Source: Microcystis aeruginosa Ma_SC_T_19800800_S464 (GTDB lineage Bacteria; Cyanobacteriota; Cyanobacteriia; Cyanobacteriales; Microcystaceae). Taken from it: 46,227 nucleotides of DNA. How positions within the stretch are numbered: the stretch's first letter is position 1; the number at the start of each line of letters is the position of its first letter. A program made the position numbers and the translations under genes. The DNA lies in the NCBI GenBank assembly GCA_007095785.1, contig SFBL01000078.1, positions 1 to 46,227 on the forward strand, read 5' to 3'. This document shows, piece by piece, positions 8,456 through 17,359 of this stretch. A model generated the notes under the pieces. The model saw only the letters and a program-made list of their open reading frames with translations, made no database searches and was not told the DNA's origin.

Positions 8456-10087
8456 TTAAAGAAATTCGTAGCGACCGGGTGAGAGAATGTGATTGGGATC
8501 TAAGCTGTCTTTAATTTTCTGGATTAAGCAACTATAATCGTCTTTGGCTAGGGGTAAACTATTCATAGAGTGGGTACTAAGACGGTAGGGATAATAGCCT
8601 TGATTGATCAATTCTGCCAACATTTCATCGTGACAATTTAAGGCTTTTTGGTCTTCTCCCTCTAGCAATCGATCATAAAAAATGGCAGCATTGATGTTGA
8701 TATTGCGCTCGGTAATACAGTTAATGCCGATATTAGGTTCATAACCATATTTTTGAGCGATGCTGCTGATAATATTGAGAGCATTTCTGAGATGATTTCC
8801 CAGAAAAGGAACGGCGGGAACACACCAAATCATGCCACAGGCATCCAGATCTAAATCCAACTTATCAGTGGGAGGCGTTTTTTTGCGCCAATAGGCCATT
8901 TTCAGCACTTTTTCGGTAATCATTCCTCGTTGGGGATTTTTGTGATAAATTAAATCCACCTTGTCCTTAATTTCTACACCAGTAAATACTTTAAAAATTG
9001 GACTCATTTTGCTGGCCATTTTGAACTTATTTTCATCAAAAAACATAAGTTTATTGACAATTCCTTTCAAGGCTTTTTCAATTAGTTTTCTTTCGACTTT
9101 TCCCTGTTCTGGTGAAGCCGAATATAAAGCTCCTTCTCCTATCCAAACACCGCCGCCCCATTGATGACTTAATTGTTCTAACAAATCGGGGGGTAAAGGG
9201 GTTTTTTCTTGGCAGTCTTGCCAGGGATATTGTTGTTGAATGGACAACATTCGGTAGTTATTATTAATGTGGAAGGTCGTTTTAATTACCCCTGCCATTT
9301 TCAGTTGACGTAGTTTATCGATCAATAACTCTAATTTATTTTCTTGATCGATGCTATAGAAAAAAGCCTGAAAATATTCAGGATAGGGGGTTAACCAAAA
9401 AGTCATTTTGGTGACGATTCCCAGGTTAGATTGGGTAAAAATTCCATCAAAATAGGGACCGACTCCCCAACGATTGACCGCCCCTATTTGGGAGTTTTCA
9501 AAGCGATTAAATCCCGTATGAACACATTCACCGGTGGGCAAAACTACTTCCATTCCACAGACATGATTAAAGCGATCGCCTAAAGGTCCTTTGGCTTCAC
9601 CTCGTTCGAGAATATTGCCAATAATACTAGAATCAGGAGTCGAACCAGTGACACTCATTAATAATTTATTGCCATTTTTTTGCAAAAAATCGTAGAGTTG
9701 TCGCTGAGTAACACCCGCTTCAATAGTTACATAAGCTAGGGTTTCATTATAATCCAAAATCTGATTTAATCGACTCAAATCCATTAAAACCGAACTGGTG
9801 CGGCTAGGAACTCGCGAACCATAACCCCAATTTTTACCTGTACTAATAGGATAGACGGGGGTTTGATAGCGATTAGCAATTTTTAGACATTCTTGGACTT
9901 CTTGACGATTACCCGGGCGAATAATTGCTGGGATTTTAGCATGGGTTTCGTAGGTAGCGGTCTCGGCTTCTAGGCGTTTTTTGTTATCGGTGCTGACATA
10001 TTCGGAGCCTAATAAATTTTCCCATTCTTGTAGAGCGTCAGTTAAATTGTCGCTAATAATATTTTCGGAAACAATTAGAGAGTCCAT
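8456..10087 (-). CDS. FAD-dependent oxidase of the VAO/4-cresol dehydrogenase family
   Basis: A 543-residue flavoprotein. The N-terminal half is a PCMH-type FAD domain (about 55-235): the diphosphate-binding loop is PISTGKNWGYGSRVP (about 99-113), followed by AYVTIEAGVTQRQLYDFL. The C-terminal half (about 245-510) matches the vanillyl-alcohol oxidase/p-cresol methylhydroxylase substrate domain and ends SLDPNHILSPGRYEF, the usual closing motif of this family. Known members oxidise para-alkylphenols through a quinone methide, giving alcohols, aldehydes or alkenes, so such an enzyme fits a cluster expected to make an alkyl-phenol. A good ribosome-binding site (AAGGAG) precedes the ATG. A hairpin in the 80-bp gap upstream may separate it from the methyltransferase gene. 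Exact substrate and covalent flavin link are unknown; a berberine-bridge-type activity is less likely. Confidence 0.85.
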   Translation of the reverse strand: MDSLIVSENIISDNLTDALQEWENLLGSEYVSTDNKKRLEAETATYETHAKIPAIIRPGNRQEVQECLKIANRYQTPVYPISTGKNWGYGSRVPSRTSSVLMDLSRLNQILDYNETLAYVTIEAGVTQRQLYDFLQKNGNKLLMSVTGSTPDSSIIGNILERGEAKGPLGDRFNHVCGMEVVLPTGECVHTGFNRFENSQIGAVNRWGVGPYFDGIFTQSNLGIVTKMTFWLTPYPEYFQAFFYSIDQENKLELLIDKLRQLKMAGVIKTTFHINNNYRMLSIQQQYPWQDCQEKTPLPPDLLEQLSHQWGGGVWIGEGALYSASPEQGKVERKLIEKALKGIVNKLMFFDENKFKMASKMSPIFKVFTGVEIKDKVDLIYHKNPQRGMITEKVLKMAYWRKKTPPTDKLDLDLDACGMIWCVPAVPFLGNHLRNALNIISSIAQKYGYEPNIGINCITERNININAAIFYDRLLEGEDQKALNCHDEMLAELINQGYYPYRLSTHSMNSLPLAKDDYSCLIQKIKDSLDPNHILSPGRYEFL

Positions 10088-10131
10088 AGTATTTTTTTTC
10101 TCCTTGAAATTCAGGTATGAGAGGTAATTAA

Positions 10132-10153
10132 AGGGCCGTAGGGAACCGGCCCT
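10132..10153 (-). terminator. Hairpin between methyltransferase and flavoprotein genes
   Basis: AGGGCCG pairs with CGGCCCT (7-bp GC-rich stem, 8-nt loop), 14 nt after the methyltransferase stop. On the minus strand it is followed by TTTAATTA, a weak T-tract. It may be a partial terminator or an RNA-stabilising element lowering expression of downstream genes. Confidence 0.4.
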
Positions 10154-10167
10154 GCTATCCGTGGCAA

Positions 10168-10773
10168 TTAACTTTTAAGCGGTTGCTGTTTGCGAGAGAA
10201 AATTGCGCTAAAACTAGGAATAAAACGGGGAGTATTGGCGAAAACTGCTTGATAATTGGTGTCTTGACTCAAAGCTTCTTCTTCAGCGGGAATGCGTTGG
10301 ATTAATAACCAAGCATTCAGGAGACTAAAGACTATAGATGTCAGATAAGCGGTATGAAACAGGGGAACCACCGCTAATTCCGTGATCATGGCGCACCAGT
10401 TAGGATGACGGATATATTGATAAATGCCATTGTCGATCACGGGTGTCTGGGGAACCGTGACCACCTTATGAATCCAGCGATCGCCTAATGCTTCAATGGA
10501 GGCATAGCGGAGCTTTTGAGCTAAAAAGGTAGTAATTAGGGAAAATAAAGCCAATGCTGGAATAAAAGGTCTGTTGAGCAGATAAACTTCCCCGATCATG
10601 CAAAGCATCCAGCTAGATTGGAAAATCTTGACGAATCCCACATAATTAGAACTATGCAGTTTGCCACCTTCCGCTAAGACTTTGGCCATATTCTGTTTAC
10701 TCAGACGAGTAACGCGCACTCGTTGGACAATAATGTAACTAATCAGGGCAATGAAAACTATTTGGCTTAACAT
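10168..10773 (-). CDS. Isoprenylcysteine carboxyl methyltransferase-like membrane O-methyltransferase
   Basis: A 201-residue membrane protein with four to five hydrophobic helices and the ICMT/PEMT-family signature YIRHPNWCAMITE (about 121-133), plus the C-terminal EEEAL...Y..Y/F...PRFIP block that completes the S-adenosylmethionine site. In bacteria, small ICMT-like enzymes next to type III polyketide synthases O-methylate alkylpyrones or phenolic lipids (BpsB in Bacillus, SrsB in Streptomyces are the established cases). Here the gene starts 12 bp after the stop of a type III PKS gene, preceded by AAGGAT, so translational coupling and an O-methylation step on the type III product are strongly suggested. 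The hydrophobic setting fits a long-chain substrate. Confidence 0.85.
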   Translation of the reverse strand: MLSQIVFIALISYIIVQRVRVTRLSKQNMAKVLAEGGKLHSSNYVGFVKIFQSSWMLCMIGEVYLLNRPFIPALALFSLITTFLAQKLRYASIEALGDRWIHKVVTVPQTPVIDNGIYQYIRHPNWCAMITELAVVPLFHTAYLTSIVFSLLNAWLLIQRIPAEEEALSQDTNYQAVFANTPRFIPSFSAIFSRKQQPLKS

Positions 10774-10785
10774 CCTTAAATATCC

Positions 10786-11961
10786 TTAGAATTGAACTAA
10801 AATGGCTTCTTGAGCAAATCCAGGCCCCATGGAAATTATTAATCCGTAGGAACCCGTGGGAGGATGGGGACGGGAGAGGGTTTCATCGAGAATGCAGAGG
10901 ATAGTAGCAGAGGCAATATTGCCAATTTCTGCCAAAATATCCCAACTAACCTGTAAAACATCCGGTTCTAACTGGAATTCTTCAACTATTGCATCGAGAA
11001 TCTTTGGACCCCCCGGATGCACCATCCAACAGACAATTTCGTCGAGGGAAACTCCTGTTTTTTCCAGTAAAGATGTCACCGCTTTTCTCACCCCACCCTT
11101 GACGTAATCAGAGACTTCTGGGCGAAGAATTTGGCGAAAACCGTAGTCTGTTAAAGGCAATGCCATTAAATGCTCTGTATGGGGCATTAACAGCGATTGA
11201 GTGCCGATAATCTTCAGTTTTGCTTTACCTTGCTTGACTAAGGGATGTTCATCTCCCGCTAAGAGAACAGTACCGACTCCATCGCCAAATAAAGCCGCTA
11301 CCACAAGGGTCATAATGATATTGCTATATTGAGACGGATCTTCGGGTAATTGTCCCAATAATTCCGTTAAATCGCTATGAATTGACCCTTGCCAAAGGCC
11401 AGAGGAGGGATCGGTGGTAAACAAGATCGCTGCTTCGGTGGGATGTCCTTGCAGATAATCGTTTACTCTGGCTAATCCTTGGGCACCCCCCAAACAGCCG
11501 ACACCCGATAACGCTTGCCGCTTGATATCGAGGGAAAAATCTAGACGATTGAGGAGTAAACTTTCTAGGGAAGGAACGGAAGGAAGAACAGTAACGGAGG
11601 TAACTAGGGAGATTTCTTTAGGAGAAAGAGCGGCTTTTTTCAGCAAATTAGTTACTGTCGATGTTACTAAATCCATAGTTAGATCGACCATTTGACGAAA
11701 GGGTTGGGCGATTCCGGGAGGATTATCGGCATCGAATTCATCTAGGGGAATGGTGAAGTATCGCCCTTGAATTTTGACATTACTGAAAAAACGATGAATT
11801 TGTTCTAAATCAAAAAAGGTTTGTTCCTGGAAGTCGAGTTGATTTCTGAGGCAATAATCTTGAAGAAGATTAGCACAATGATTTCTGATATTGACTTCTA
11901 GAACTTCTTGGGGATAGTAATGTTCTGGAAAACCGGTAGCTGTCTCAATAATGTAGGGCAT
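10786..11961 (-). CDS. Type III polyketide synthase (chalcone/stilbene synthase-like)
   Basis: A 391-residue homodimeric-type ketosynthase of normal family length. The complete catalytic triad is visible: Cys156 in SGVGCLGGAQGL, His315 in MVHPGGPKILD and Asn348 in IGNIASATIL. The family Gly-rich closing motif SYGLIISMGPGFAQE lies near the C-terminus. Such enzymes extend an acyl thioester with malonyl-CoA and cyclise it to a resorcinol, phloroglucinol or alpha-pyrone. Because two modular PKSs and a fatty-acyl-AMP ligase lie upstream on the same strand, the starter is probably a long beta-keto or unsaturated acyl chain delivered by a carrier protein, as established for the cylindrocyclophane type III enzyme. 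Ring type cannot be told from sequence. It lies 47 bp after the flavin monooxygenase gene and 12 bp before the methyltransferase gene. Confidence 0.93.
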   Translation of the reverse strand: MPYIIETATGFPEHYYPQEVLEVNIRNHCANLLQDYCLRNQLDFQEQTFFDLEQIHRFFSNVKIQGRYFTIPLDEFDADNPPGIAQPFRQMVDLTMDLVTSTVTNLLKKAALSPKEISLVTSVTVLPSVPSLESLLLNRLDFSLDIKRQALSGVGCLGGAQGLARVNDYLQGHPTEAAILFTTDPSSGLWQGSIHSDLTELLGQLPEDPSQYSNIIMTLVVAALFGDGVGTVLLAGDEHPLVKQGKAKLKIIGTQSLLMPHTEHLMALPLTDYGFRQILRPEVSDYVKGGVRKAVTSLLEKTGVSLDEIVCWMVHPGGPKILDAIVEEFQLEPDVLQVSWDILAEIGNIASATILCILDETLSRPHPPTGSYGLIISMGPGFAQEAILVQF

Positions 11962-12008
11962 TGGAGTTAAGATAGAGGGATTTCAGGGGGTGAATTATGG
12001 TGGGAGAT

Positions 12009-13328
12009 TTAAGCCAGTAATCGGCGAGCTAATCCTTGGGCTTGGCGTATATAACCCAATTTGTCAATCACTAAGGAGTGAGTACCGCTATGGTGTTTAT
12101 TGTCGGCGCTTAAATTGGAACTAATTTGACGTTTTAGCTTTTCAAATTTATAGACAAACCGGGATTTTTTATCCTGAGCTTGTAGATAAGCTGCCACTAA
12201 ATTACTTTGTTCTTCAAATACTCGCCAGTGGGTGCCAGTGGGATGAACCATTCCGATGACAAACAGGTTATTTTCCTCTGGGTGAAAAACATTCATATAG
12301 AGGTTAGGCTGGGTGGTTCCTTCTTGCCAATTTAAATCAGATTTGTCAATAAAAGAAAATTCAATTTTGTAACCAGTGGCGTAGATAATCAGATCAATTT
12401 CTTCTGTACTGCCATCGGCAAAAATAACTTTCTTTCCGTCTAATTCTTGGATATTAGGCTTATGGGTGACATCTCCATGCACATAATAACGATAGATTTG
12501 TTGGTCACTATTGGGAATAATTAGACCGTTACTTTTACAGTCTGTAGGAATATTGAGTTTTTTGAGATTAACTCCTTGTAAGAATAGAGCTATTGGTGAT
12601 AATAAAGCCATCATTTTCATGTGTTCTTGGGCTGGAATTAGATTCATGATTGGCGTGTTAATCATCACCCATTCTGGGGGCAAACCGAACAAAAATTTCG
12701 GCATACAGAGAAAGCCACGGCGGGTACTATGGAAAGTTTTACTACCATTAATAGCCGCTTCGACGACTAAATCCATGGCTGATTGTCCCGCTCCAACTAC
12801 TAGGACTTTTTTAGCATTTAGTTGAGCAGGATTATCATAATCTTTTGAATGGATAATTTCCCCGTCAAAATGCCCAGAAAATTGAGGAATATTCGGTTTA
12901 CTATGATAACCACTAGCGATTAAAACCCCTCGGTATCGTCTGGTTTCTTGGTTGCTAAGGGTGACATCCCAAAAGTTACCCACCTTTTTTACTTTCTCCA
13001 CGCTGAGATTAAATTCCATGAAATCATAGAGATTGAAATGAGCGGCATAATTGCGAAGATATTCATAGACTAACCGATGATTGGGATAATCTGGGTAATC
13101 TTTTGGCATGGGAAAATCGGAAAAAGGTTGTGTGGTTTTATGGCCAATTAGATGTGTATTTTTATACATTGGACTATCGGGACGGTCATAAATCCAAATA
13201 CCCCCAACATCCTGAGCAGATTCGATAACATTAAAGGGAATTTTGGCTTTGCTTAAGGCTCTAGCCGCCGCTAATCCTGCGGCACCAGCCCCAATAATAC
13301 AGTATTGCTCTTTGTAATCTAAAGTCAT
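12009..13328 (-). CDS. Flavin-containing monooxygenase (FMO-like)
   Basis: A 439-residue class B flavoprotein monooxygenase. FAD fingerprint CIIGAGAAGLAAARAL is at about 10-25, the FMO/BVMO-type fingerprint appears as FSGHFDGEIIHSKDY (about 160-174), and the NADPH-binding fold as VLVVGAGQSAMDLV (about 179-192). The ATGYKIEF motif near residue 332 also matches the family. FMOs insert one oxygen at N, S or activated carbon; in a phenolic-lipid pathway ring hydroxylation or Baeyer-Villiger oxidation are possible, and I cannot choose. The start is backed by AAGGGAG 8 nt upstream. It lies 28 bp after the terminal type I PKS gene and 47 bp before the type III PKS gene. Confidence 0.88.
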   Translation of the reverse strand: MTLDYKEQYCIIGAGAAGLAAARALSKAKIPFNVIESAQDVGGIWIYDRPDSPMYKNTHLIGHKTTQPFSDFPMPKDYPDYPNHRLVYEYLRNYAAHFNLYDFMEFNLSVEKVKKVGNFWDVTLSNQETRRYRGVLIASGYHSKPNIPQFSGHFDGEIIHSKDYDNPAQLNAKKVLVVGAGQSAMDLVVEAAINGSKTFHSTRRGFLCMPKFLFGLPPEWVMINTPIMNLIPAQEHMKMMALLSPIALFLQGVNLKKLNIPTDCKSNGLIIPNSDQQIYRYYVHGDVTHKPNIQELDGKKVIFADGSTEEIDLIIYATGYKIEFSFIDKSDLNWQEGTTQPNLYMNVFHPEENNLFVIGMVHPTGTHWRVFEEQSNLVAAYLQAQDKKSRFVYKFEKLKRQISSNLSADNKHHSGTHSLVIDKLGYIRQAQGLARRLLA

Positions 13329-13356
13329 GATTTTTCTCCCTTGAATAATTGGTTAA

Positions 13357-16300
13357 TTAGGCAGTCATTTGTTCAGGAAACTCTCGTAAACTTTGGCAAA
13401 CTATTTTCATAATTTTCTCCGTATGTTGATTGATAAAGAAATGTCCTCCCGGTAAGGTATGCAGGACAAAATCTTGATTGGTTTGCAGTTGCCATTGTTG
13501 TAATTGATCGGCAGAAACCTTGGCATCGTTGTCGCCTCCAAAAACGGTAATAGGACAATTTAAGGGTTGACCTTGTTGATAAGAATAGGTCTCTAGGAGT
13601 TTGAAATCTGCCCGTAAAATTGGCAAAAAAGCCGCCATTAAATCGGGATTTTTGAGGAGAGTTTCTGGGGTTCCTTGAAAATGAGCTAAAGCTGTTAAAA
13701 ATTGCTCATCTCCCAGACGATGAATGGGTAAATCAGGATTGACAATGTGAGGCGCTCGAAATCCAGACATAAATAAATGTTGGGGTAGATTTTGCCGAGT
13801 TTTAGCTAATTCTCTGGTTAATTCAAAACTGATTAAAGAACCCATGCTATGACCAAAAAAAGCATAAGGTTGGTCTAAATAGGGAGTCAGAATCGGAATG
13901 AGACGATTAATCAGGGATTTTAGCGATGTAATCGCAGTTTCCTGAAGACGCGTTTCGCGTCCGGGTAGTTGAATCGCCCAAAATTCCACTTGCTTGGGGC
14001 AGTAATTCAGCCAATTTTGGAATACGGAGGCACCCCCACCAGCGTAGGGAAAACAAAATAGACGAATGCGGGCGTTAGGATTAGCTTGTTTGCGAATTAG
14101 CCAAAGTTGCGGATCATTAGAGATATTTTCGGCTTTAGTCGTCCTGATTGGTTTTTTCGGTTTTGAGGGGAGAGGAGTTTTGTTGCTAGTTGCAGGTTGG
14201 GAGTTTTGGGTGATTAAGTTGAATATTTGCGGTAAAAACTGCTCAATACTCAATCCCGTTAGGTATTCCACGGGAACAATAATTTTTAAATCCTCCTCTA
14301 GTTGACGTCGTAATTGACTGGACATAAGAGAATCTAAGCCTAAACTAGAGAGCGGTTGCTTGGTATGTAGCTTGACCATGGATAAACCAGTAATCTGTTC
14401 TAAAACACCGATAATGTAGGTTTCTAGTTGTTTAAGCTGTTTCTCGGCGGGTGTGGCCAACAGAGAGTCAAGGGTAATGAGATGACCAGAAGATGATGCG
14501 GTGGTGGTTTTGACAACTTCTGGCGGTTGCGGCGGTGTTTCTAGAAGATATTTCGACAATTTAGGCAATAATTGCGCTTCTTCTGGGGTCAAGTCGCCTG
14601 TTTTTAGCCAATAACTACTTCTTTCAAAGCTGTAAGTCGGTAAGATACAGGGTTTACTGTCTTGATTGGCCGTTATCTCTTGCCAATTCAGGGCGAATCC
14701 CCGCAGATAAAGCTGACTGACACTCTCGAGGATTTGTTGTCGGTCAGAGGTTTGACGACGCAAACTGGGCAACCAAAGACAAGAATAATTTTTATCCAGT
14801 AGGCTGCCCATGGCCGATAAAACGGGATGAGAGCCGCATTCGACAAATAGCTCATAACCGTTGTCCAGTAAGGTTTTTATCCCATCGGCAAAGCGAACAG
14901 AAGACCGGAGATGACGACACCAATAATCGGCAGTAGTGACCTCAAAATTGACTAAGTTGCCATTAAGGTTAGAAATTAAGGCTCGTTGGGGGGGATGATA
15001 GGTGATGGTTTCAGCAATTTGCCGGAACTCGTCTAAAATTTCCTCCATCAGAGGGGAATGAAAAGCTTGAGAGACATTTAACGGGGTAATCTTCAGATTT
15101 TTGACCTGAAGCTGTTTTACCAGGGTTTCTATGGTCTCTGCAGCACCGGAGAGGACAATATTATCCTGACCATTAATAGCGGCAATAGCTACCTGAGATT
15201 GATAGGGGACAATTAAGGGACTAATTTCAGCTTCACTAGCGGAGATAACGACCATTGAGCCACTTTTTCCCACAGAATCCATCAATTTAGCCCGATAGAA
15301 GACTAATTTTAAGGCATCTTCTAAACTAAAGACTCCAGCAACACAGGCGGCCACATATTCCCCTAAACTATGACCCATGACCCCATGGGGGGTAATTCCC
15401 CAGGATTCCCAGAGTTTAAAAAGGGCGTATTCGAGAGCAAATAGGGCAGGTTGGCTGTAAAAAGTTTGATTGAGATGATTTTCTTGGTCAATAATCTCCG
15501 TTAGGCAATAGTCGCCATATTGACGGAGAATCTCAGCACAGCGATCGAGTGTTTGACGAAATAGAGGATAGGATTGGTATAGTTCCCTTCCCATACCTGG
15601 GTATTGAGAACCCTGTCCCGGAAAGAGAAAGGCAATTTTTGCCCGATTTTTGCCACTAAATTCACTTTTTTGGCGAAAAGAACTCGGTTCACCCTGAACG
15701 AAAGCGGTTAATTTTTCTTGAAGTTGGCAGTGACTAGAGACAATACAGGTGAAACGATGGGGTAATTGGGAGCGACTGCGATTGCTAGTAGCACAAATAG
15801 AGCTTAAAGCAATATTGTTGGCATTTTCTAGGTAATTTGCGTATTTTTGGGCTAGTTTGATTAAAGCCGATTCTGTCTTGGCTGAGAGGGTGAACAGATA
15901 GGGCGATAAATCAGCTGCCGCAGTCGTTTGAGCTTCGTAAGAGTATTCTTCGAGAATAATATGGGCATTAGTGCCATTTAACCCAAAAGAACTAACTCCA
16001 GCTAAACGAGAAGAATTTTCACTAACCCATTCACGGTTTTTAGTCGGAACTTTCAGCGGTTGATTTTCCCAGTCTAGATGGGGTGTCGGTTGCTGGAAGT
16101 GGAGATGGGGGGCAATTTGTCGATGTTGCAAGCATAAAATAACTTTCATCAGTCCGGCAATACCAGCGGCCGCTTCTAGATGGCCGATATTAGTTTTGAC
16201 GGAACCCACCCAAACAGGTTGAGGATTTTTAGCAAAAACCGTCGATAATGCACCTAATTCAATGGGATCGCCCAAAGAAGTGCCAGTTCCGTGAGCTTCA

Positions 16301-17319
16301 ATATAGCTAATGTCCTCTGGCTTTACCTGAGCATTTTTTAAAGCTTGACGAATCAATTGTTCTTGACTAAGTTGATTGGGAACTGTTAAACCGCTACTCA
16401 TACCGCCATGGTTAACGGCCGAACCTTTAATTAGTCCTAAAATCAAGTTATTATCCCGAATAGCCGCAGATAAAGACTTTAAAACTATAATACCGCCGCC
16501 TTCTCCCCGCACATAGCCATTTGCTGTTTTATCAAAGGTTTTACAACGACCGTCAGGAGACAACATCTGGGCGCGGGATTCCATGATAGTAACGAAGGGA
16601 GTTAACATTAGGTTGACTCCCCCAGCTAGGGCAACTTCACACTCGTTATTGCGTAAACTTTGGCAAGCTAAATGAACAGCGACTAAAGAGGAGGCACAAG
16701 CAGTATCAACCGTTAAAGTTGGGCCATGAAATCCAAAAAGATAGGATAAACGTCCCGAAGCTACACTTTTAGCATTTCCCGTTCCCGTATAGGCATCAAT
16801 CAGATCGGGATGATGGCTAAAATGGGAGTAATCTTGAGTCATCATGCCGATAAATACCCCCGTTTGACTTCCTCGCCGATTTAAGGGTGATATTCCCGCA
16901 TTTTCCAGAGCTTCCCAGGCTAGTTCCAGCAGTAATCGCTGTTGCGGATCCATTTGTGCCACCTCCCGGGGAGAAAGACCAAAAAAATCAGCGTCAAATT
17001 GATCTATCGGTTGATTTAAGAAGCCACCGTGACGGGTATAGACTTTTCCCCTTGCATCGGGCTTAGGATCGTAATAATTGTCAATATTCCAGCGTTGCGG
17101 CGGAATTTCGCTGATGGCATCGGTTCCTGATTGCAATAATTCCCAAAAAGTTTCCGGGGAATTAGCTCCCTGGGGAAAGCGACAGGACATACCAATAATT
17201 GCAATTGGTTCATTCTTAGCTTTTTCTAGGGTATGTAGCTTAGTTTTTAAGACCTTAATTTGATTTAAGGCATCTTTTATTAAGCTCATTTGATCAGTTT
17301 TGGCAGGTATTTGTGTCAT
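13357..17319 (-). CDS. Type I PKS module KS-AT-ACP-thioesterase
   Basis: A 1320-residue modular polyketide synthase. An N-terminal docking-type helix (residues 1-33) precedes KS (37-460) with Cys208 (DTACASS), His343 (EAHGTGT) and His380 (NIGHLE). The AT (560-850) has Ser651 in GHSLGEY and a QAFH motif, indicating malonyl-CoA. No reductive domain is present, so it leaves a beta-ketone. ACP (about 960-1035) carries Ser997 in LGLDSLMS. The thioesterase (about 1083-1310) has Ser1158 in GHSMG, Asp in GGDNDAKV and His1293 in PGGHFF; its opening LFCFPYAGGGASVF resembles free-standing type II (editing) thioesterases more than cyclising ones. It starts 40 bp after the KS-AT-DH-KR-ACP gene and presumably receives its chain. 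The beta-keto product would suit the type III PKS, or be hydrolysed by the TE. Confidence 0.95.
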   Translation of the reverse strand: MTQIPAKTDQMSLIKDALNQIKVLKTKLHTLEKAKNEPIAIIGMSCRFPQGANSPETFWELLQSGTDAISEIPPQRWNIDNYYDPKPDARGKVYTRHGGFLNQPIDQFDADFFGLSPREVAQMDPQQRLLLELAWEALENAGISPLNRRGSQTGVFIGMMTQDYSHFSHHPDLIDAYTGTGNAKSVASGRLSYLFGFHGPTLTVDTACASSLVAVHLACQSLRNNECEVALAGGVNLMLTPFVTIMESRAQMLSPDGRCKTFDKTANGYVRGEGGGIIVLKSLSAAIRDNNLILGLIKGSAVNHGGMSSGLTVPNQLSQEQLIRQALKNAQVKPEDISYIEAHGTGTSLGDPIELGALSTVFAKNPQPVWVGSVKTNIGHLEAAAGIAGLMKVILCLQHRQIAPHLHFQQPTPHLDWENQPLKVPTKNREWVSENSSRLAGVSSFGLNGTNAHIILEEYSYEAQTTAAADLSPYLFTLSAKTESALIKLAQKYANYLENANNIALSSICATSNRSRSQLPHRFTCIVSSHCQLQEKLTAFVQGEPSSFRQKSEFSGKNRAKIAFLFPGQGSQYPGMGRELYQSYPLFRQTLDRCAEILRQYGDYCLTEIIDQENHLNQTFYSQPALFALEYALFKLWESWGITPHGVMGHSLGEYVAACVAGVFSLEDALKLVFYRAKLMDSVGKSGSMVVISASEAEISPLIVPYQSQVAIAAINGQDNIVLSGAAETIETLVKQLQVKNLKITPLNVSQAFHSPLMEEILDEFRQIAETITYHPPQRALISNLNGNLVNFEVTTADYWCRHLRSSVRFADGIKTLLDNGYELFVECGSHPVLSAMGSLLDKNYSCLWLPSLRRQTSDRQQILESVSQLYLRGFALNWQEITANQDSKPCILPTYSFERSSYWLKTGDLTPEEAQLLPKLSKYLLETPPQPPEVVKTTTASSSGHLITLDSLLATPAEKQLKQLETYIIGVLEQITGLSMVKLHTKQPLSSLGLDSLMSSQLRRQLEEDLKIIVPVEYLTGLSIEQFLPQIFNLITQNSQPATSNKTPLPSKPKKPIRTTKAENISNDPQLWLIRKQANPNARIRLFCFPYAGGGASVFQNWLNYCPKQVEFWAIQLPGRETRLQETAITSLKSLINRLIPILTPYLDQPYAFFGHSMGSLISFELTRELAKTRQNLPQHLFMSGFRAPHIVNPDLPIHRLGDEQFLTALAHFQGTPETLLKNPDLMAAFLPILRADFKLLETYSYQQGQPLNCPITVFGGDNDAKVSADQLQQWQLQTNQDFVLHTLPGGHFFINQHTEKIMKIVCQSLREFPEQMTA

Positions 17320-17359
17320 GGTAAACAGGTTATTTAGATAGGGTTTGAGGTCTGCTTTT

